Assembly (NCBI GenBank): GCA_035577545.1 | Contig: DATLVI010000015.1 | Location: forward strand, 57,427-121,426 | DNA length: 64,000 nt | Direction: 5' to 3' | Source of the DNA: Verrucomicrobiia bacterium | GTDB lineage: Bacteria > Verrucomicrobiota > Verrucomicrobiia > Palsa-1439 | Shown: positions 44,202 through 53,117 of the stretch, piece by piece | Layout of the letters: each line of letters begins with the position of its first letter | Position numbering within the stretch: the stretch's first letter is position 1 | The notes under the pieces: generated by a model | What the model saw: the letters and a program-made list of their open reading frames with translations, nothing else | Told to the model about the DNA's origin: nothing | Database searches by the model: none | Translations under genes and position numbers: made by a program

Positions 44202-44984
44202 ATGCAACCCAACGTGACTTCTTTGGAGGGGAAATTCGGAATCGTTTTTGGAGTGGCGAACAAGCGCTCGATCGCGTGGGCCATCGCGCAGGCGTGGCAT
44301 GACGCGGGTGCGAAGCTGGCGTTTACCTACCAGGGTGAGCGGCTGAAGGAGAATGTCGAGGAGTTGGCGTCCAGTTTTGGGCAGGAGACGCCGATGTATC
44401 CCTGTGACGTGACTCGCGATGAGGACATCGCGCGGGTTTTCGAGCAGGTTGGGAAGGATTTTGGAAAGCTCCATATTTTGCTGCACTCAGTGGCCTTTGC
44501 GCCCAAAGAAGCGTTGGAGGGCCAATTCCTTGATACTTCGCGCGAAGCTTTTCGGGTCGCGCATGACGTCAGCGCTTACTCGCTGGTGGCGATGGCGCGA
44601 GGCGCGGCACCGTTGATGACGGAAGGCGGGTCGATCCTGGCGATGACGTACCATGGTTCGGTCAAGGTGGTGCCGCATTATAATGTGATGGGTGTAGCCA
44701 AGGCCTCGTTGGAGGCCTCTGTTCGCTATCTCGCCTATGATTTGGGACCAAAGAAGATTCGGGTGAACGCGATCAGCGCGGGCCCGGTCAACACGCTGGC
44801 TGCGCGCGGTATTTCGGGCTTCACGCAAATGCTCAAACACTATGAGGAGCGGGCGCCCCTGAAGAGAAACCTTGATCCGAAAGAACTTGGAACTACAGGG
44901 TTATTTTTGGCAAGTGATATGTCAACGGCGACGACGGGACAGGTAGTCTACGTGGATTGTGGTTACGAAATCATGGGAATGTAG
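44202..44984 (+). CDS. fabI: Enoyl-[acyl-carrier-protein] reductase, NADH
   Basis: 260 residues from ATG 44202. SDR-type FabI that reduces trans-2-enoyl-ACP in fatty acid elongation and is the triclosan target class. Cofactor loop GIVFGVANKRSIAWAIAQAW, and catalytic Tyr-x6-Lys in HYNVMGVAKASLEA (Tyr160, Lys167) with the second Tyr at 150 in MTYHGSVKVV. A TTG at 44196 is the longest start; ATG 44202 fits the family better. It could serve general fatty acid synthesis or the cluster 11 kb upstream, but nothing in the sequence links it to that cluster. Confidence 0.94.
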   Translation: MQPNVTSLEGKFGIVFGVANKRSIAWAIAQAWHDAGAKLAFTYQGERLKENVEELASSFGQETPMYPCDVTRDEDIARVFEQVGKDFGKLHILLHSVAFAPKEALEGQFLDTSREAFRVAHDVSAYSLVAMARGAAPLMTEGGSILAMTYHGSVKVVPHYNVMGVAKASLEASVRYLAYDLGPKKIRVNAISAGPVNTLAARGISGFTQMLKHYEERAPLKRNLDPKELGTTGLFLASDMSTATTGQVVYVDCGYEIMGM

Positions 44985-45377
44985 CGATCTGCTTGCCTAA
45001 TGCTCTCCAGGCCAATTACATGTCCACGCGTTTTGGCTTTCAGGAGGCCCACAACATGATTCTTCAACCAACTTTGGTTCAAAGGTGATTGACCAAATTG
45101 AACAGTCGCAGGACTGGGTTACAGAGGATCAGCAGACTGCCTCTCCCGAACATGTTCAGTTCGAAATTCCTGCCATGTAAGCGCCGTTTAGCTTACGGGT
45201 TACCGTTGGCTATCGAACGTTGACAAACAGCCTACCGGTGGGTATGAACATGTCCACTTTACACACCTAAAAGCGAGCTTTGCCTCTTATTGCTTGGCTT
45301 GGAAGGTGCTTAACATGATGTGAATGCCGCTGCGGCTGCGGTAGTTCCAAGCCAAAGTATTGGCCTGATAAGTTTAC
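44985..45377. other. Intergenic regulatory region upstream of the sigma54 activator
   Basis: 393 nt without a gene. It holds a sigma54-like promoter (45294-45310) and three ACATGT-centred boxes upstream of it, at 45018-45026 (ACATGTCCA), 45148-45157 (GAACATGTTC, a perfect 10-nt palindrome) and 45246-45256 (GAACATGTCCA). They end roughly 65-300 nt upstream of the start expected from the promoter, the distance at which enhancer-binding proteins usually act. The regulator itself may bind them; that is inference. Confidence 0.55.
45294..45310 (+). promoter_or_regulatory. Sigma54-type promoter (-24/-12)
   Basis: TTGGCTTGGAAGGTGCT has the obligatory GG at 45296-45297 and GC at 45308-45309 with exactly 10 nt between, as in the TGGC-N8-TGC sigma54 signature. 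The -24 half TTGGC matches fully; the -12 half GTGCT matches TTGCT in four of five. The expected start near 45321 leaves a leader of about 57 nt to ATG 45378. It precedes a sigma54-activator gene, which supports the call. Confidence 0.6.
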
Positions 45378-46790
45378 ATGTCGGGAGTTGTGCTGGACAT
45401 GCCAAGAGCGAAAATACTGATAGTTGACCAAGACGCTTACTGGACTCTCAAGCTGTCAGAACTCCTCATTCAGGATGAATGTGAGATGTTTTCGGCGAAT
45501 TCGGTCGCGGATGCGATGCTGCTACTGGATGCACGGAGCATTGACATCATCATTGCCGAAATCAACATGCCGGGAACAGACGGCACGGCGTTTCTGGAGC
45601 AGGTGCGCCAGGTTTTCCCGGAAACCACGGTCATCGTCCACACTGCCAAGGCGACGGTGGAACAGGCAGTTCAGGCGACCAAGCTTGGAATCTTTGATTA
45701 CCTACAAAAGTCCGAGGATCCGGGGGCGCTGACGACACTCCGGGGATGCGTCGGGCGGGTAGTACGGGAAATCGGGACGCTGGTACGAACGTCCGTCGTG
45801 GATCCACGAACCCGCGGGCTGCTTGCCGCGCCAGTGCAGGGCTTCTACGGGATCATCAGCCAAAACCAGCAGATGCGCGATATCTTCGAGTTGATCCAAA
45901 CCATCGCGGATTCCTATGCCAACGTACTGGTCCACGGGGAAACTGGAACCGGCAAGGAACTCGTGGCACGAGCCATTCACGAGGCGAGCGGGCGCCATGG
46001 TAAGCCATTTGTCACGCTGGATTGCACCGCGCTGGCCCGCGAGCTTTTGGAAAGCGAGTTGTTCGGTCACGAAAAAGGGGCTTTTACGGGCGCGGTGGAC
46101 CGTCATGTCGGCCGTTTCGAGCGGGCCAACACGGGAACTCTCTTCCTCGACGAAGTCGCCACCATCAATCTCAATGTGCAAGCGAAACTGCTGCGTGTGC
46201 TGCAAACACGCACGTTCGAACGGGTGGGCGGTTCCAAATCGATTTCCGTGGATGTGCGCATCATTGCAGCAACGAATCGTCCGCTGGAAACGTGCGTGGC
46301 CGAGGGGATTTTTCGCGAGGACCTCTATCATCGGCTCAATGTCGTCCAGATCGAGTTACCACCACTGCGCGAGCGCACGGTGGACATCCCGCTGCTGGCG
46401 ATGGAATTTCTGCGACGATTTTCCCGGCAGAACGGCAAGGATTTGCGCGGCTTCACCGACGCCGCCATCGATGTGTTGTGCCGGTACAACTGGTCCGGTA
46501 ACGTGCGCGAGTTGGAAAACGTGGTCCTGCAGGCGGTAGTGCTTGCCAAGTCCTCGCTTATCGACGCCAGCGATCTACCCAGGCGCATTACGGAATCCAA
46601 GCTGGTGTTGGGATCGCAGTCGGCCGCGCTGTCCGACCAACTGGGCGAACCCGAGAAACAAATCCTCATCAACGCGCTCCGCCAACACTCCGGCAATATC
46701 AAGCGCACCGCCGAGACCCTCCAGATCAGCCGCACGACGCTCTACGCCAAGTTGAAAAAATACCAGATCGACCCCGACGCAATTCGCTGA
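45378..46790 (+). CDS. Sigma54-dependent transcriptional activator (NtrC/AtoC type) with altered receiver
   Basis: 470 residues from ATG 45378 (ATG 45399 is also possible). Receiver about 11-130: ILIVDQD acidic site, Glu61 in IIIAEINMPGTDG where the phospho-acceptor Asp normally stands, Thr89, and Lys111 in YLQKSED. AAA+ domain about 160-390: Walker A HGETGTGKELVARAIH, the sigma54 loop GAFTGA (234-239), Walker B GTLFLDEV, and the R-finger region REDLYHRLNV. A Fis-type helix-turn-helix ends it (about 435-462: GNIKRTAETLQISRTTLY). Output domains are intact, so it should activate sigma54 promoters. The Glu may mimic phosphorylation or mean control by something other than a kinase. Confidence 0.92.
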   Translation: MSGVVLDMPRAKILIVDQDAYWTLKLSELLIQDECEMFSANSVADAMLLLDARSIDIIIAEINMPGTDGTAFLEQVRQVFPETTVIVHTAKATVEQAVQATKLGIFDYLQKSEDPGALTTLRGCVGRVVREIGTLVRTSVVDPRTRGLLAAPVQGFYGIISQNQQMRDIFELIQTIADSYANVLVHGETGTGKELVARAIHEASGRHGKPFVTLDCTALARELLESELFGHEKGAFTGAVDRHVGRFERANTGTLFLDEVATINLNVQAKLLRVLQTRTFERVGGSKSISVDVRIIAATNRPLETCVAEGIFREDLYHRLNVVQIELPPLRERTVDIPLLAMEFLRRFSRQNGKDLRGFTDAAIDVLCRYNWSGNVRELENVVLQAVVLAKSSLIDASDLPRRITESKLVLGSQSAALSDQLGEPEKQILINALRQHSGNIKRTAETLQISRTTLYAKLKKYQIDPDAIR

Positions 46791-46797
46791 GCGCGAC

Positions 46798-48363
46798 TCA
46801 CTCAGGCCGGCAGGAATAAACAGCCGTGACGTCATCCGTATACGACAGGCTCCAATTCTTGCGCAGCGCCAATAGTTCGTTCAGCGGGTGCGCGCGAGGG
46901 AGGACCGTCCAGTCGACTTTGTACTTTCGCAAGACATCTTCCCAGCCGGGATGAACCCGGTTCACCGTGTCGAAATCCTGGATGAGTTCCGGCCCGTAAA
47001 AATCGTTGCGTCCGTCCACGAATATCTTGCGTTCGGGCAGTGCCAGCATGAGGTAACCTCCCCAGCCATAGTTGTTAAACATTTCGCCATGCACTGGCGA
47101 GGGGTTCTGCTGCAGGAATCTCACGGCGGCTACTGGAAATCGATTCGTCAGTAATTCCGTGGCCAAGATTGGTTCGCCACCCACCACCCGTGGTTTGGCG
47201 ACCACCAAGAGCAGCATCACCGATGCGATCCCGGCCAGCCAACGGCCATCCGCACGCTTGTCGATTTGGCTCACATTCTCGCAGACCTTTCGGTAGAGCG
47301 TTAAGAGTACGGAATCGCAGCGTCCACGTAGCCAGAGTGTCAGGTGCTGTGCCAGGATCGGTGTCGCCACGATGGCGAAAACCGGCATGTTGCGAACCCA
47401 ACGCAACGCAAGGCATCCGGCCCAGCCGACCAGGAGAATTTCAGTCCGACTGAGACGCGATCGCGCTGTAATCAGTGTGAATGCGAGCACAAACAACATG
47501 AGCAAGAATCCCCGTGTGCCGTTCGAGTGAAAATCAGGTGAACGAAATTCGTTCACCAAGCTGACCAGTTTCGGATGTTGCAGGAAATCGAGGATATAGG
47601 CATGCAACCTCCAGCCGTTGGGATTGACGAGGGAAGCCACGAGGCAACTGGCTCCCAACAGCGCGAGAGTTGCCATCCGCCGCCGGGCGATCATGCGCTG
47701 CCCGATGTCATGGTCGCGCAATTCCGCAGCCGCACCGACGAAATAAACACCGATCAGCATCAAACCCGTGAGAAAACCCGCATGGAGATTGACCCACAGC
47801 GCGGTCAGGGGAACGAGCAACACGAACAATCGACGTGGTGGCAGGCGGCCCTGTTCAAAAGCGCGGAGTTGCCAGGCCCAAAAAGTCAGAAAAGCGAATG
47901 AAATCACATGCGGTCGCGCCAGCCAGTGCATGGAGCATGTCATGGCTGCCAGCAGGGTCAATCCGGTCGAAAGCAGGAGGTCGTTACCTTCAGACAAGAG
48001 TTGGCGATACAACATCCACAGACTGGTAGCGATAAATGTCGCTGCCAACAACACGATGCCGTTCCAGCCGAGTGCGTCACCTGCCGCGGCGAAAGCCACT
48101 TCGGTCAGCCACTCCATCGTTACGACGGTCCTGCCAGGGCGCGTGTGGGAGAAGACATCGGCGTGAATCACAGAGCGGTGCTCGATCATCCATTGGCCCA
48201 GCCGCCAATGCAGGGATGGGTCACCGTCCGCGTTGATCATGACCAGCCGCCATTGCGACAGCGACAGGCCCAGCATGAAGATCAGCCACAGCGTCAAGCC
48301 GATGGTTGGCAACCACCGACTGCGTTGCGGGAGTTCCGGGGCAATGGCGGTGTTGTCCATCAT
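46798..48363 (-). CDS. GT-C-type membrane protein, paralogue A of four
   Basis: 521 residues; the ATG overlaps the upstream stop (ATGA). About 10 membrane helices. The first periplasmic loop carries the acidic motif DGDPSLHWRLGQWMIEHRSV, followed by DVFSHTRPGRTVVTMEWLTE. Conserved with its three neighbours: CSMHWLARPH, WVNLHAGF, LVNPNGWRLH, RNMPVFAIVATPI, and the soluble C-terminal part EMFNNYGWGGYLMLALPERK plus HPLNELLALR. Asp in the first loop and the multi-pass form are typical of GT-C glycosyltransferases that use polyprenyl-phosphate sugars. It is last of a four-gene operon and convergent with the activator gene, 7 nt away. Donor and acceptor are unknown. Confidence 0.75.
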   Translation of the reverse strand: MMDNTAIAPELPQRSRWLPTIGLTLWLIFMLGLSLSQWRLVMINADGDPSLHWRLGQWMIEHRSVIHADVFSHTRPGRTVVTMEWLTEVAFAAAGDALGWNGIVLLAATFIATSLWMLYRQLLSEGNDLLLSTGLTLLAAMTCSMHWLARPHVISFAFLTFWAWQLRAFEQGRLPPRRLFVLLVPLTALWVNLHAGFLTGLMLIGVYFVGAAAELRDHDIGQRMIARRRMATLALLGASCLVASLVNPNGWRLHAYILDFLQHPKLVSLVNEFRSPDFHSNGTRGFLLMLFVLAFTLITARSRLSRTEILLVGWAGCLALRWVRNMPVFAIVATPILAQHLTLWLRGRCDSVLLTLYRKVCENVSQIDKRADGRWLAGIASVMLLLVVAKPRVVGGEPILATELLTNRFPVAAVRFLQQNPSPVHGEMFNNYGWGGYLMLALPERKIFVDGRNDFYGPELIQDFDTVNRVHPGWEDVLRKYKVDWTVLPRAHPLNELLALRKNWSLSYTDDVTAVYSCRPE

Positions 48364-49925
48364 GATGACGCGCGCGAGAACACAAGCGCAACCTGGTTCG
48401 AGAAAGTCAACTGCCAATCCGGTCGTAGTTCCAAAATGCGATTCAGCGGATGTTGCGCGGGCAGGATCGTCCACCTGACGTGATGTTTTTCGAGCACCTT
48501 CTCCCAAGCGGGAGTCAGATGGGAGACATCGGTGAAATCGTGGAGCAACGCTTGGTCATAAAAATCGTCACGGCCGTCCATGAATACCTTGCGTTCCGGC
48601 AGATAGAGGATGAGATAACCACCCCAGCCGTCCTCGTTGAACATCTCGCCGAGGACGGTCTCTGGATGCGACCGCAGGTAATCCACCGTTGCGACCGGAA
48701 ACCGGTTCGGCCAAATCTCCGTCTCCATAATTGGGCGCCCGCCGACCGTCATTGGCTTCGCCAGGATGAGCAGCATGGCCGCGATGACGACGGCCACCAG
48801 ACCGTTGCCACCTGCGGCATGATTCAGCGCACCCACGTCATTCGAAACCCTGCGGAACCTGCGACTCCATGGCGAGTCCCGCACGCTTTGCCACGCGGCG
48901 GACAGGTGCTCGGCGACAATTGGCGTGGCGATCAATGCGAAGATTGGCACGTTACGCATGGCGTTCAGCGCCGAGTACAACCAGAATGCCATGAGGAGCA
49001 GATCGGTAGTCGCCCAGGGCCGGCGGACGACGACCAGGATGAATCCGAGGACCAACAATTGCAGCGCGAAGCCGCGCATCCCCCCGAAGTGGAAATTGGC
49101 GGAGTTCCACTCGCTCGTGAAATACGATTGCGAGGGGTTCCACAGGAAGCCCAGGAGGTGCTGATGGAGTTTCCACCCGTTCGGATTCAGGAGCGTTGCG
49201 AGCGCGCAAGTCACACCCAGAATTCCCAAGGTGGTTATCCGCCTGCGTAGCACGTGTCGAGAGGACGCATCACCGATCACCGCGCGCAGTATGTTGCCGA
49301 CGAAATGGATTACGATAAGGGTGAGCCCCGCGAGAAATCCGCCGTGGAGGTTCGTCCACAATACCATCAGGGGGACCAGCCCAAGGAAAAGCTGCCGACG
49401 GCTCACGCGTTCCTGATCGAACCACCGCAGTTGCCACCCGAAGACGACCACGAACAAGAGCGTGAACAAATGCGGACGCGCCAACCAGTGTATCGAGCAG
49501 GCCCACGCCGCCAGCACCACCAGCGCCGTCGAGAGCAGCGTGTCACTTCCCTCGGCCAGCAATTGCCGGTGCAGCAGCGCCAGCGTGGTCGCAATGACCA
49601 GCGCCGCGACCAGCACCACTCCATTCCAGCCCAGTCGGTTTCCCGCTGCCGCAAAGAGTACTTCGCTGAGCCATTCTTTCGTGACGAACGGCGCACCGGG
49701 TCGGGTGTGGGAGAACAGGTCGGTACGCATGATGGCGTGATGTTCGATCATCCAACGACCCGTCTGCCAGTGCCAGCACGGGTCACCGTCGGCGTTGATA
49801 AGCATCTGCCGCCAATCGGTCAGGAGAATCGCCAGGAAGAATACAATCCAGAGGAATTGGGTGAGCGACGGCAGCCACCACCGGTACGGCGAAACTGTTT
49901 CTGCATGAGACGAAGTGGTTGTCAT
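48360..49925 (-). CDS. GT-C-type membrane protein, paralogue B of four
   Basis: 521 residues; ATG 49925 overlaps the stop of the gene before it by 4 nt. Same plan as paralogue A: DGDPCWHWQTGRWMIEHHAI, DLFSHTRPGAPFVTKEWLSE, CSIHWLARPH, WTNLHGGFLAGL, LLNPNGWKLH, and the C-terminal block FNEDGWGGYLILYLPERKVF with MDGRDDFYD. The Met-Asp-Gly-Arg-x-Asp-Phe-Tyr block follows the last membrane helix and should be periplasmic. Sequence identity to A looks moderate (roughly a third to a half by eye), so the four are old duplicates, not a recent expansion. Confidence 0.75.
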   Translation of the reverse strand: MTTTSSHAETVSPYRWWLPSLTQFLWIVFFLAILLTDWRQMLINADGDPCWHWQTGRWMIEHHAIMRTDLFSHTRPGAPFVTKEWLSEVLFAAAGNRLGWNGVVLVAALVIATTLALLHRQLLAEGSDTLLSTALVVLAAWACSIHWLARPHLFTLLFVVVFGWQLRWFDQERVSRRQLFLGLVPLMVLWTNLHGGFLAGLTLIVIHFVGNILRAVIGDASSRHVLRRRITTLGILGVTCALATLLNPNGWKLHQHLLGFLWNPSQSYFTSEWNSANFHFGGMRGFALQLLVLGFILVVVRRPWATTDLLLMAFWLYSALNAMRNVPIFALIATPIVAEHLSAAWQSVRDSPWSRRFRRVSNDVGALNHAAGGNGLVAVVIAAMLLILAKPMTVGGRPIMETEIWPNRFPVATVDYLRSHPETVLGEMFNEDGWGGYLILYLPERKVFMDGRDDFYDQALLHDFTDVSHLTPAWEKVLEKHHVRWTILPAQHPLNRILELRPDWQLTFSNQVALVFSRASS

Positions 49926-51457
49926 GGCCGTCGCGAATAAACCAACGTGTGGCTGTTCGAGAAAACCAACTGCCAATCCTGGCGAAGCTGCAGGACCTGA
50001 TTCAACGGATGTTGGACCGGTAAGATCGTCCAATCAACATGGTACTTGGCGAACACCGCGTCCCAACCCGGTTTGGGGTCGCTCGCGGTATGGAATTCCC
50101 GTACCAGACCCAACCCGTAGAAATCATTACGGCTGTCGATGAACGTTTTATACTTTGGAAGTGAATATTCGAGGTAGCCGCCCCAAAGGAAGAGGTTGAA
50201 CATTTCACCGCGGACAACGTCCGGGTGCGCACGTAACCAGTCCACTGCCTCCACCGGATAACGATCCGGGGGGAAATCAGTCACGAGCACAGGCCCGCCG
50301 CCGGCAAGGGTGGGTTTAGCCATGACCAGCGTCACGCAAACGACCGCGGCGATGATGATGGCCGTACTGGTGGGACCGTCCCTGGAGATTATCCCCGCCG
50401 CCCAACCGCGATACAAACGACACCACCGGGAGCTTTCATTGGAGAGCAGGAATTCGTTTATCCACTGCGCCAGTAATGGTGTCACTATGAATATGAAGAG
50501 GGGAACGTTGCGCGCAGCGAGCAGCGTCAGATAACCCCAACCGCCCACCACCAGCACGTCCGTCGCGTCGAATTTAGGGCGGATAATCAGCAGTGCGGCC
50601 CCCAGCAGGAAGAGGAACAACAGGAATCCCTGCATGCCGGCGGTATGGAAATCGGGCGAAGTAAATTCCGTTGTGACCGTGGAGAGCTCGGACAATTTCA
50701 GGAAGCCCAAGACATACAAATGCAAACCCCAACCATTGGGGTTAAGTAGCGAGGCGGCGCCGCACGTGAGGAGGAGGATTGTAAAGATCCGTGCTCTCTT
50801 CCGCAAGAGCGGCTGGGAGCGAGCGGTGATGGCGCTGCCGAGGGCGTACATACCAATCAGCACCAACCCCGATATGAACGCGCCATGCAAGTTTGTCCAC
50901 AATGCCATGAGGGGCGGCAAGAACAGGAATAATTGTCGCGTTGACACCCGTCCTCGTTGGTACCAGCGTAATTGCCAGGCAAATATGAGGGTCAGCAGGT
51001 GTGTGAAGATATGGGGTCGCGCCAGCCAATGCATTGAGCAAGCAAGCATGGCCACAAGTACAAGGCCTGTCGCGAGCAGCGCGTCACTACCCTCCGCCAT
51101 CAACTGACGATGGAGCAGCCAGAAGATGGTGGCAATGACAAGGGCGGCGATGAGCACGAAGCCATTCCATCCGAACCAACGAGCGGCGGCGGCGAACAGG
51201 ACTTCACTGAGCCATTCCTTTGCCACAGCAGTTTCGTGGAACGTATGCAAGAGAAGATCGTGATGCAGGATGGCATGGTGTTGGATCATCCACTCGCCGA
51301 GCCGGCGATGGAGTGCGGTGTCGCTGTCCGCGCTGATGAGCACGACGCGGGCATTGGTCAGGCTCAACCCAAGAAAGAGCGTAATCCAGATCGTCGCGCT
51401 CAGCGACGGGAGCCACCCGTGGGCGCGGGCGTCGGCATGGGGCGAGGCGTCCTTCAC
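49922..51457 (-). CDS. GT-C-type membrane protein, paralogue C of four
   Basis: 511 residues from GTG 51457, overlapping the previous stop (GTGA). First-loop motif is changed: ADSDTALHRRLGEWMIQHHAI instead of DGD-x-x-x-H-W; the block after it reads DLLLHTFHETAVAKEWLSE, so the FSHTRPG segment is lost. The other family blocks remain: CSMHWLARPH, WTNLHGAFISGL, LLNPNGWGLH, RNVPLFIFIV, WGGYLEYSLPKYKTFIDSR. The drift in the first loop, where GT-C enzymes keep their catalytic acid, suggests altered or lost activity compared with A, B and D, although the Asp-x-Asp itself is partly kept (Asp-Ser-Asp). Confidence 0.72.
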   Translation of the reverse strand: MKDASPHADARAHGWLPSLSATIWITLFLGLSLTNARVVLISADSDTALHRRLGEWMIQHHAILHHDLLLHTFHETAVAKEWLSEVLFAAAARWFGWNGFVLIAALVIATIFWLLHRQLMAEGSDALLATGLVLVAMLACSMHWLARPHIFTHLLTLIFAWQLRWYQRGRVSTRQLFLFLPPLMALWTNLHGAFISGLVLIGMYALGSAITARSQPLLRKRARIFTILLLTCGAASLLNPNGWGLHLYVLGFLKLSELSTVTTEFTSPDFHTAGMQGFLLFLFLLGAALLIIRPKFDATDVLVVGGWGYLTLLAARNVPLFIFIVTPLLAQWINEFLLSNESSRWCRLYRGWAAGIISRDGPTSTAIIIAAVVCVTLVMAKPTLAGGGPVLVTDFPPDRYPVEAVDWLRAHPDVVRGEMFNLFLWGGYLEYSLPKYKTFIDSRNDFYGLGLVREFHTASDPKPGWDAVFAKYHVDWTILPVQHPLNQVLQLRQDWQLVFSNSHTLVYSRRP

Positions 51458-53004
51458 AGTTCTTTGCGGAAAACGGCTGCCACTTCATTGGAGTAAACGC
51501 ATTGCCAACCCGGGAGAAGGGCGAGCGCAAGATTCAGGCGATGCTCGGTGGGCAGCAACGTCCAACTCACGTGGTATTGCTCGAGTGCCTGCAACCAGTT
51601 GGTTTGCAGCGCGGAAGTATCATTGTACTGACGGATTAATGATTCCCCGTAAAAGTCCGTGCGGCCATCCACAAACACGAGATGTTCCGGCAACGCGTGC
51701 AATAAATATCCGCCCCAGACGTAGTGGTTGAACATATTGCCCTGGAACTGATCGGGGTGTTGCTGGATGTACTCGACTGCGGCGACCGGCCACTTTTTCG
51801 GCGGCATCTCCGTTGGGCGCGGCCACGCCACAATGGCCGCAATTGCGGCCACCCCAACGAGCAGCCAGCCGCGTGACATACTATACGTCTCGCGCAGCCG
51901 ATCCGACAATCGTCGCACCCGCGGTGGTGACGCATCGGCGAGCGCGGTGGCGAGAATTGGCGCCACAAAAATCGCCAATAACGGGATGTTACGTGCCGCG
52001 TACAGCCCCAGGTATGTCCAGACGATCAACATCAGCCCGGCTGTTGGGGACAACCGGGGCCGGACCAGCGCCAGTGTCAAAAAGGTGACTGCCAGCCAGG
52101 CCAGAAGCCCGCGCGAATCGATTTCGTGGAAGTTGGGAGAGGCGTATTCTGCCAGCCAGCTCGTCAGGTAGTCCGAGCGGAGAAAAAGAAGATTATGGAG
52201 ATGGAGATTGTAGCCGCTCGGATTGAGCAGCGAAACCACCCCGCATAACGCCACAGTGCTCGTCAACACGTTAAGTTTCCGTCGCGCGGCGCCCCAACGG
52301 GTGTGGTCCATTCGTACCAGGAATAGTTCGATTGTCGTGCCGACCCAGTAGATTCCCAGCACAATGAAGCCGGCGAGATAGCCGCCGTGTAGATTGACCC
52401 AGAGGACTGTTAGGACGCCGAGAGTAACAAGGAGTCGGCAGGCTGACTCATCCCGGTCGAACCGGCGGAGCGCATCACCCCAAAGGACCGCGAGGAGAAA
52501 ACTGAATACGTGCGGTCGCGCCAGCCAGTGTGTGCAAGCCGCCCAGGCGGCCAGCAACGCCACGAAGATCGCCACCGCGTGGTTGCCGGTTTCGCGCACC
52601 AATTGGCGGTGGAGCAGGGCGAATGTCGTCGCGATCAACAGTGCGGCGACTACGACCAGTCCATACAATCCCTTCCACCGTCCCGCCACGGCGAAGATGA
52701 GTTCTGCCAGCCATTCCTTCGAAACGACAGGCTGACCGAAGCGTGTGTGTGAGAAAACATCCGCGCGGACAATATGACCGGTCTCCAGCATGTATTCGCC
52801 GACGCGCCAATGCAGGCAGGCATCGCCGTCGCTGGAGACCATCATGGTGCGCCACGGTTGTGCGAGCAGGATCAGTAGAATGATCAACCACAACCACTGG
52901 GTGAGCGATGGTGTCAGCCAGGGCAACACGCCACCCGGTGGAGATGGATCGGGGTTTGGTTGCGGGCGAAGCTCGTTGTCTGTGGGGTCTGCGTTCACAG
53001 CCAT
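51454..53004 (-). CDS. GT-C-type membrane protein, paralogue D of four
   Basis: 516 residues from ATG 53004 (TTG 53040 is the longest start). First gene of the four-gene operon. SSDGDACLHWRVGEYMLETGHI, DVFSHTRFGQPVVSKEWLAE, CTHWLARPH, WVNLHGGYLAGF, LLNPSGYNLH, RNIPLLAIFV, and the C-terminal NHYVWGGYLLHALPEHLVF with VDGRTDFYGE. The closing region keeps W-x-L-x-P-x-x-H-x-L-N as in the others. Its start is 113 nt from the divergent GT87-like gene, so a bidirectional promoter region is likely. No activity can be assigned. Confidence 0.75.
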   Translation of the reverse strand: MAVNADPTDNELRPQPNPDPSPPGGVLPWLTPSLTQWLWLIILLILLAQPWRTMMVSSDGDACLHWRVGEYMLETGHIVRADVFSHTRFGQPVVSKEWLAELIFAVAGRWKGLYGLVVVAALLIATTFALLHRQLVRETGNHAVAIFVALLAAWAACTHWLARPHVFSFLLAVLWGDALRRFDRDESACRLLVTLGVLTVLWVNLHGGYLAGFIVLGIYWVGTTIELFLVRMDHTRWGAARRKLNVLTSTVALCGVVSLLNPSGYNLHLHNLLFLRSDYLTSWLAEYASPNFHEIDSRGLLAWLAVTFLTLALVRPRLSPTAGLMLIVWTYLGLYAARNIPLLAIFVAPILATALADASPPRVRRLSDRLRETYSMSRGWLLVGVAAIAAIVAWPRPTEMPPKKWPVAAVEYIQQHPDQFQGNMFNHYVWGGYLLHALPEHLVFVDGRTDFYGESLIRQYNDTSALQTNWLQALEQYHVSWTLLPTEHRLNLALALLPGWQCVYSNEVAAVFRKEL

Positions 53005-53117
53005 GGCGCGCAGCTTACGAAGCGCCACAGCAATGTTCAACGCCGAACTACGGTGGCATTTTGCCTCGGATTGCCCATTTAAGTCTGGTAGTGGAGGGAG
53101 GAGATGAGATACGAACG

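Noticed and set aside
44202..44984. FabI as part of the polyene-like cluster
   Set aside because: It lies 11 kb from the cluster in a different gene context, and an enoyl reductase would remove the double bonds a polyene keeps.
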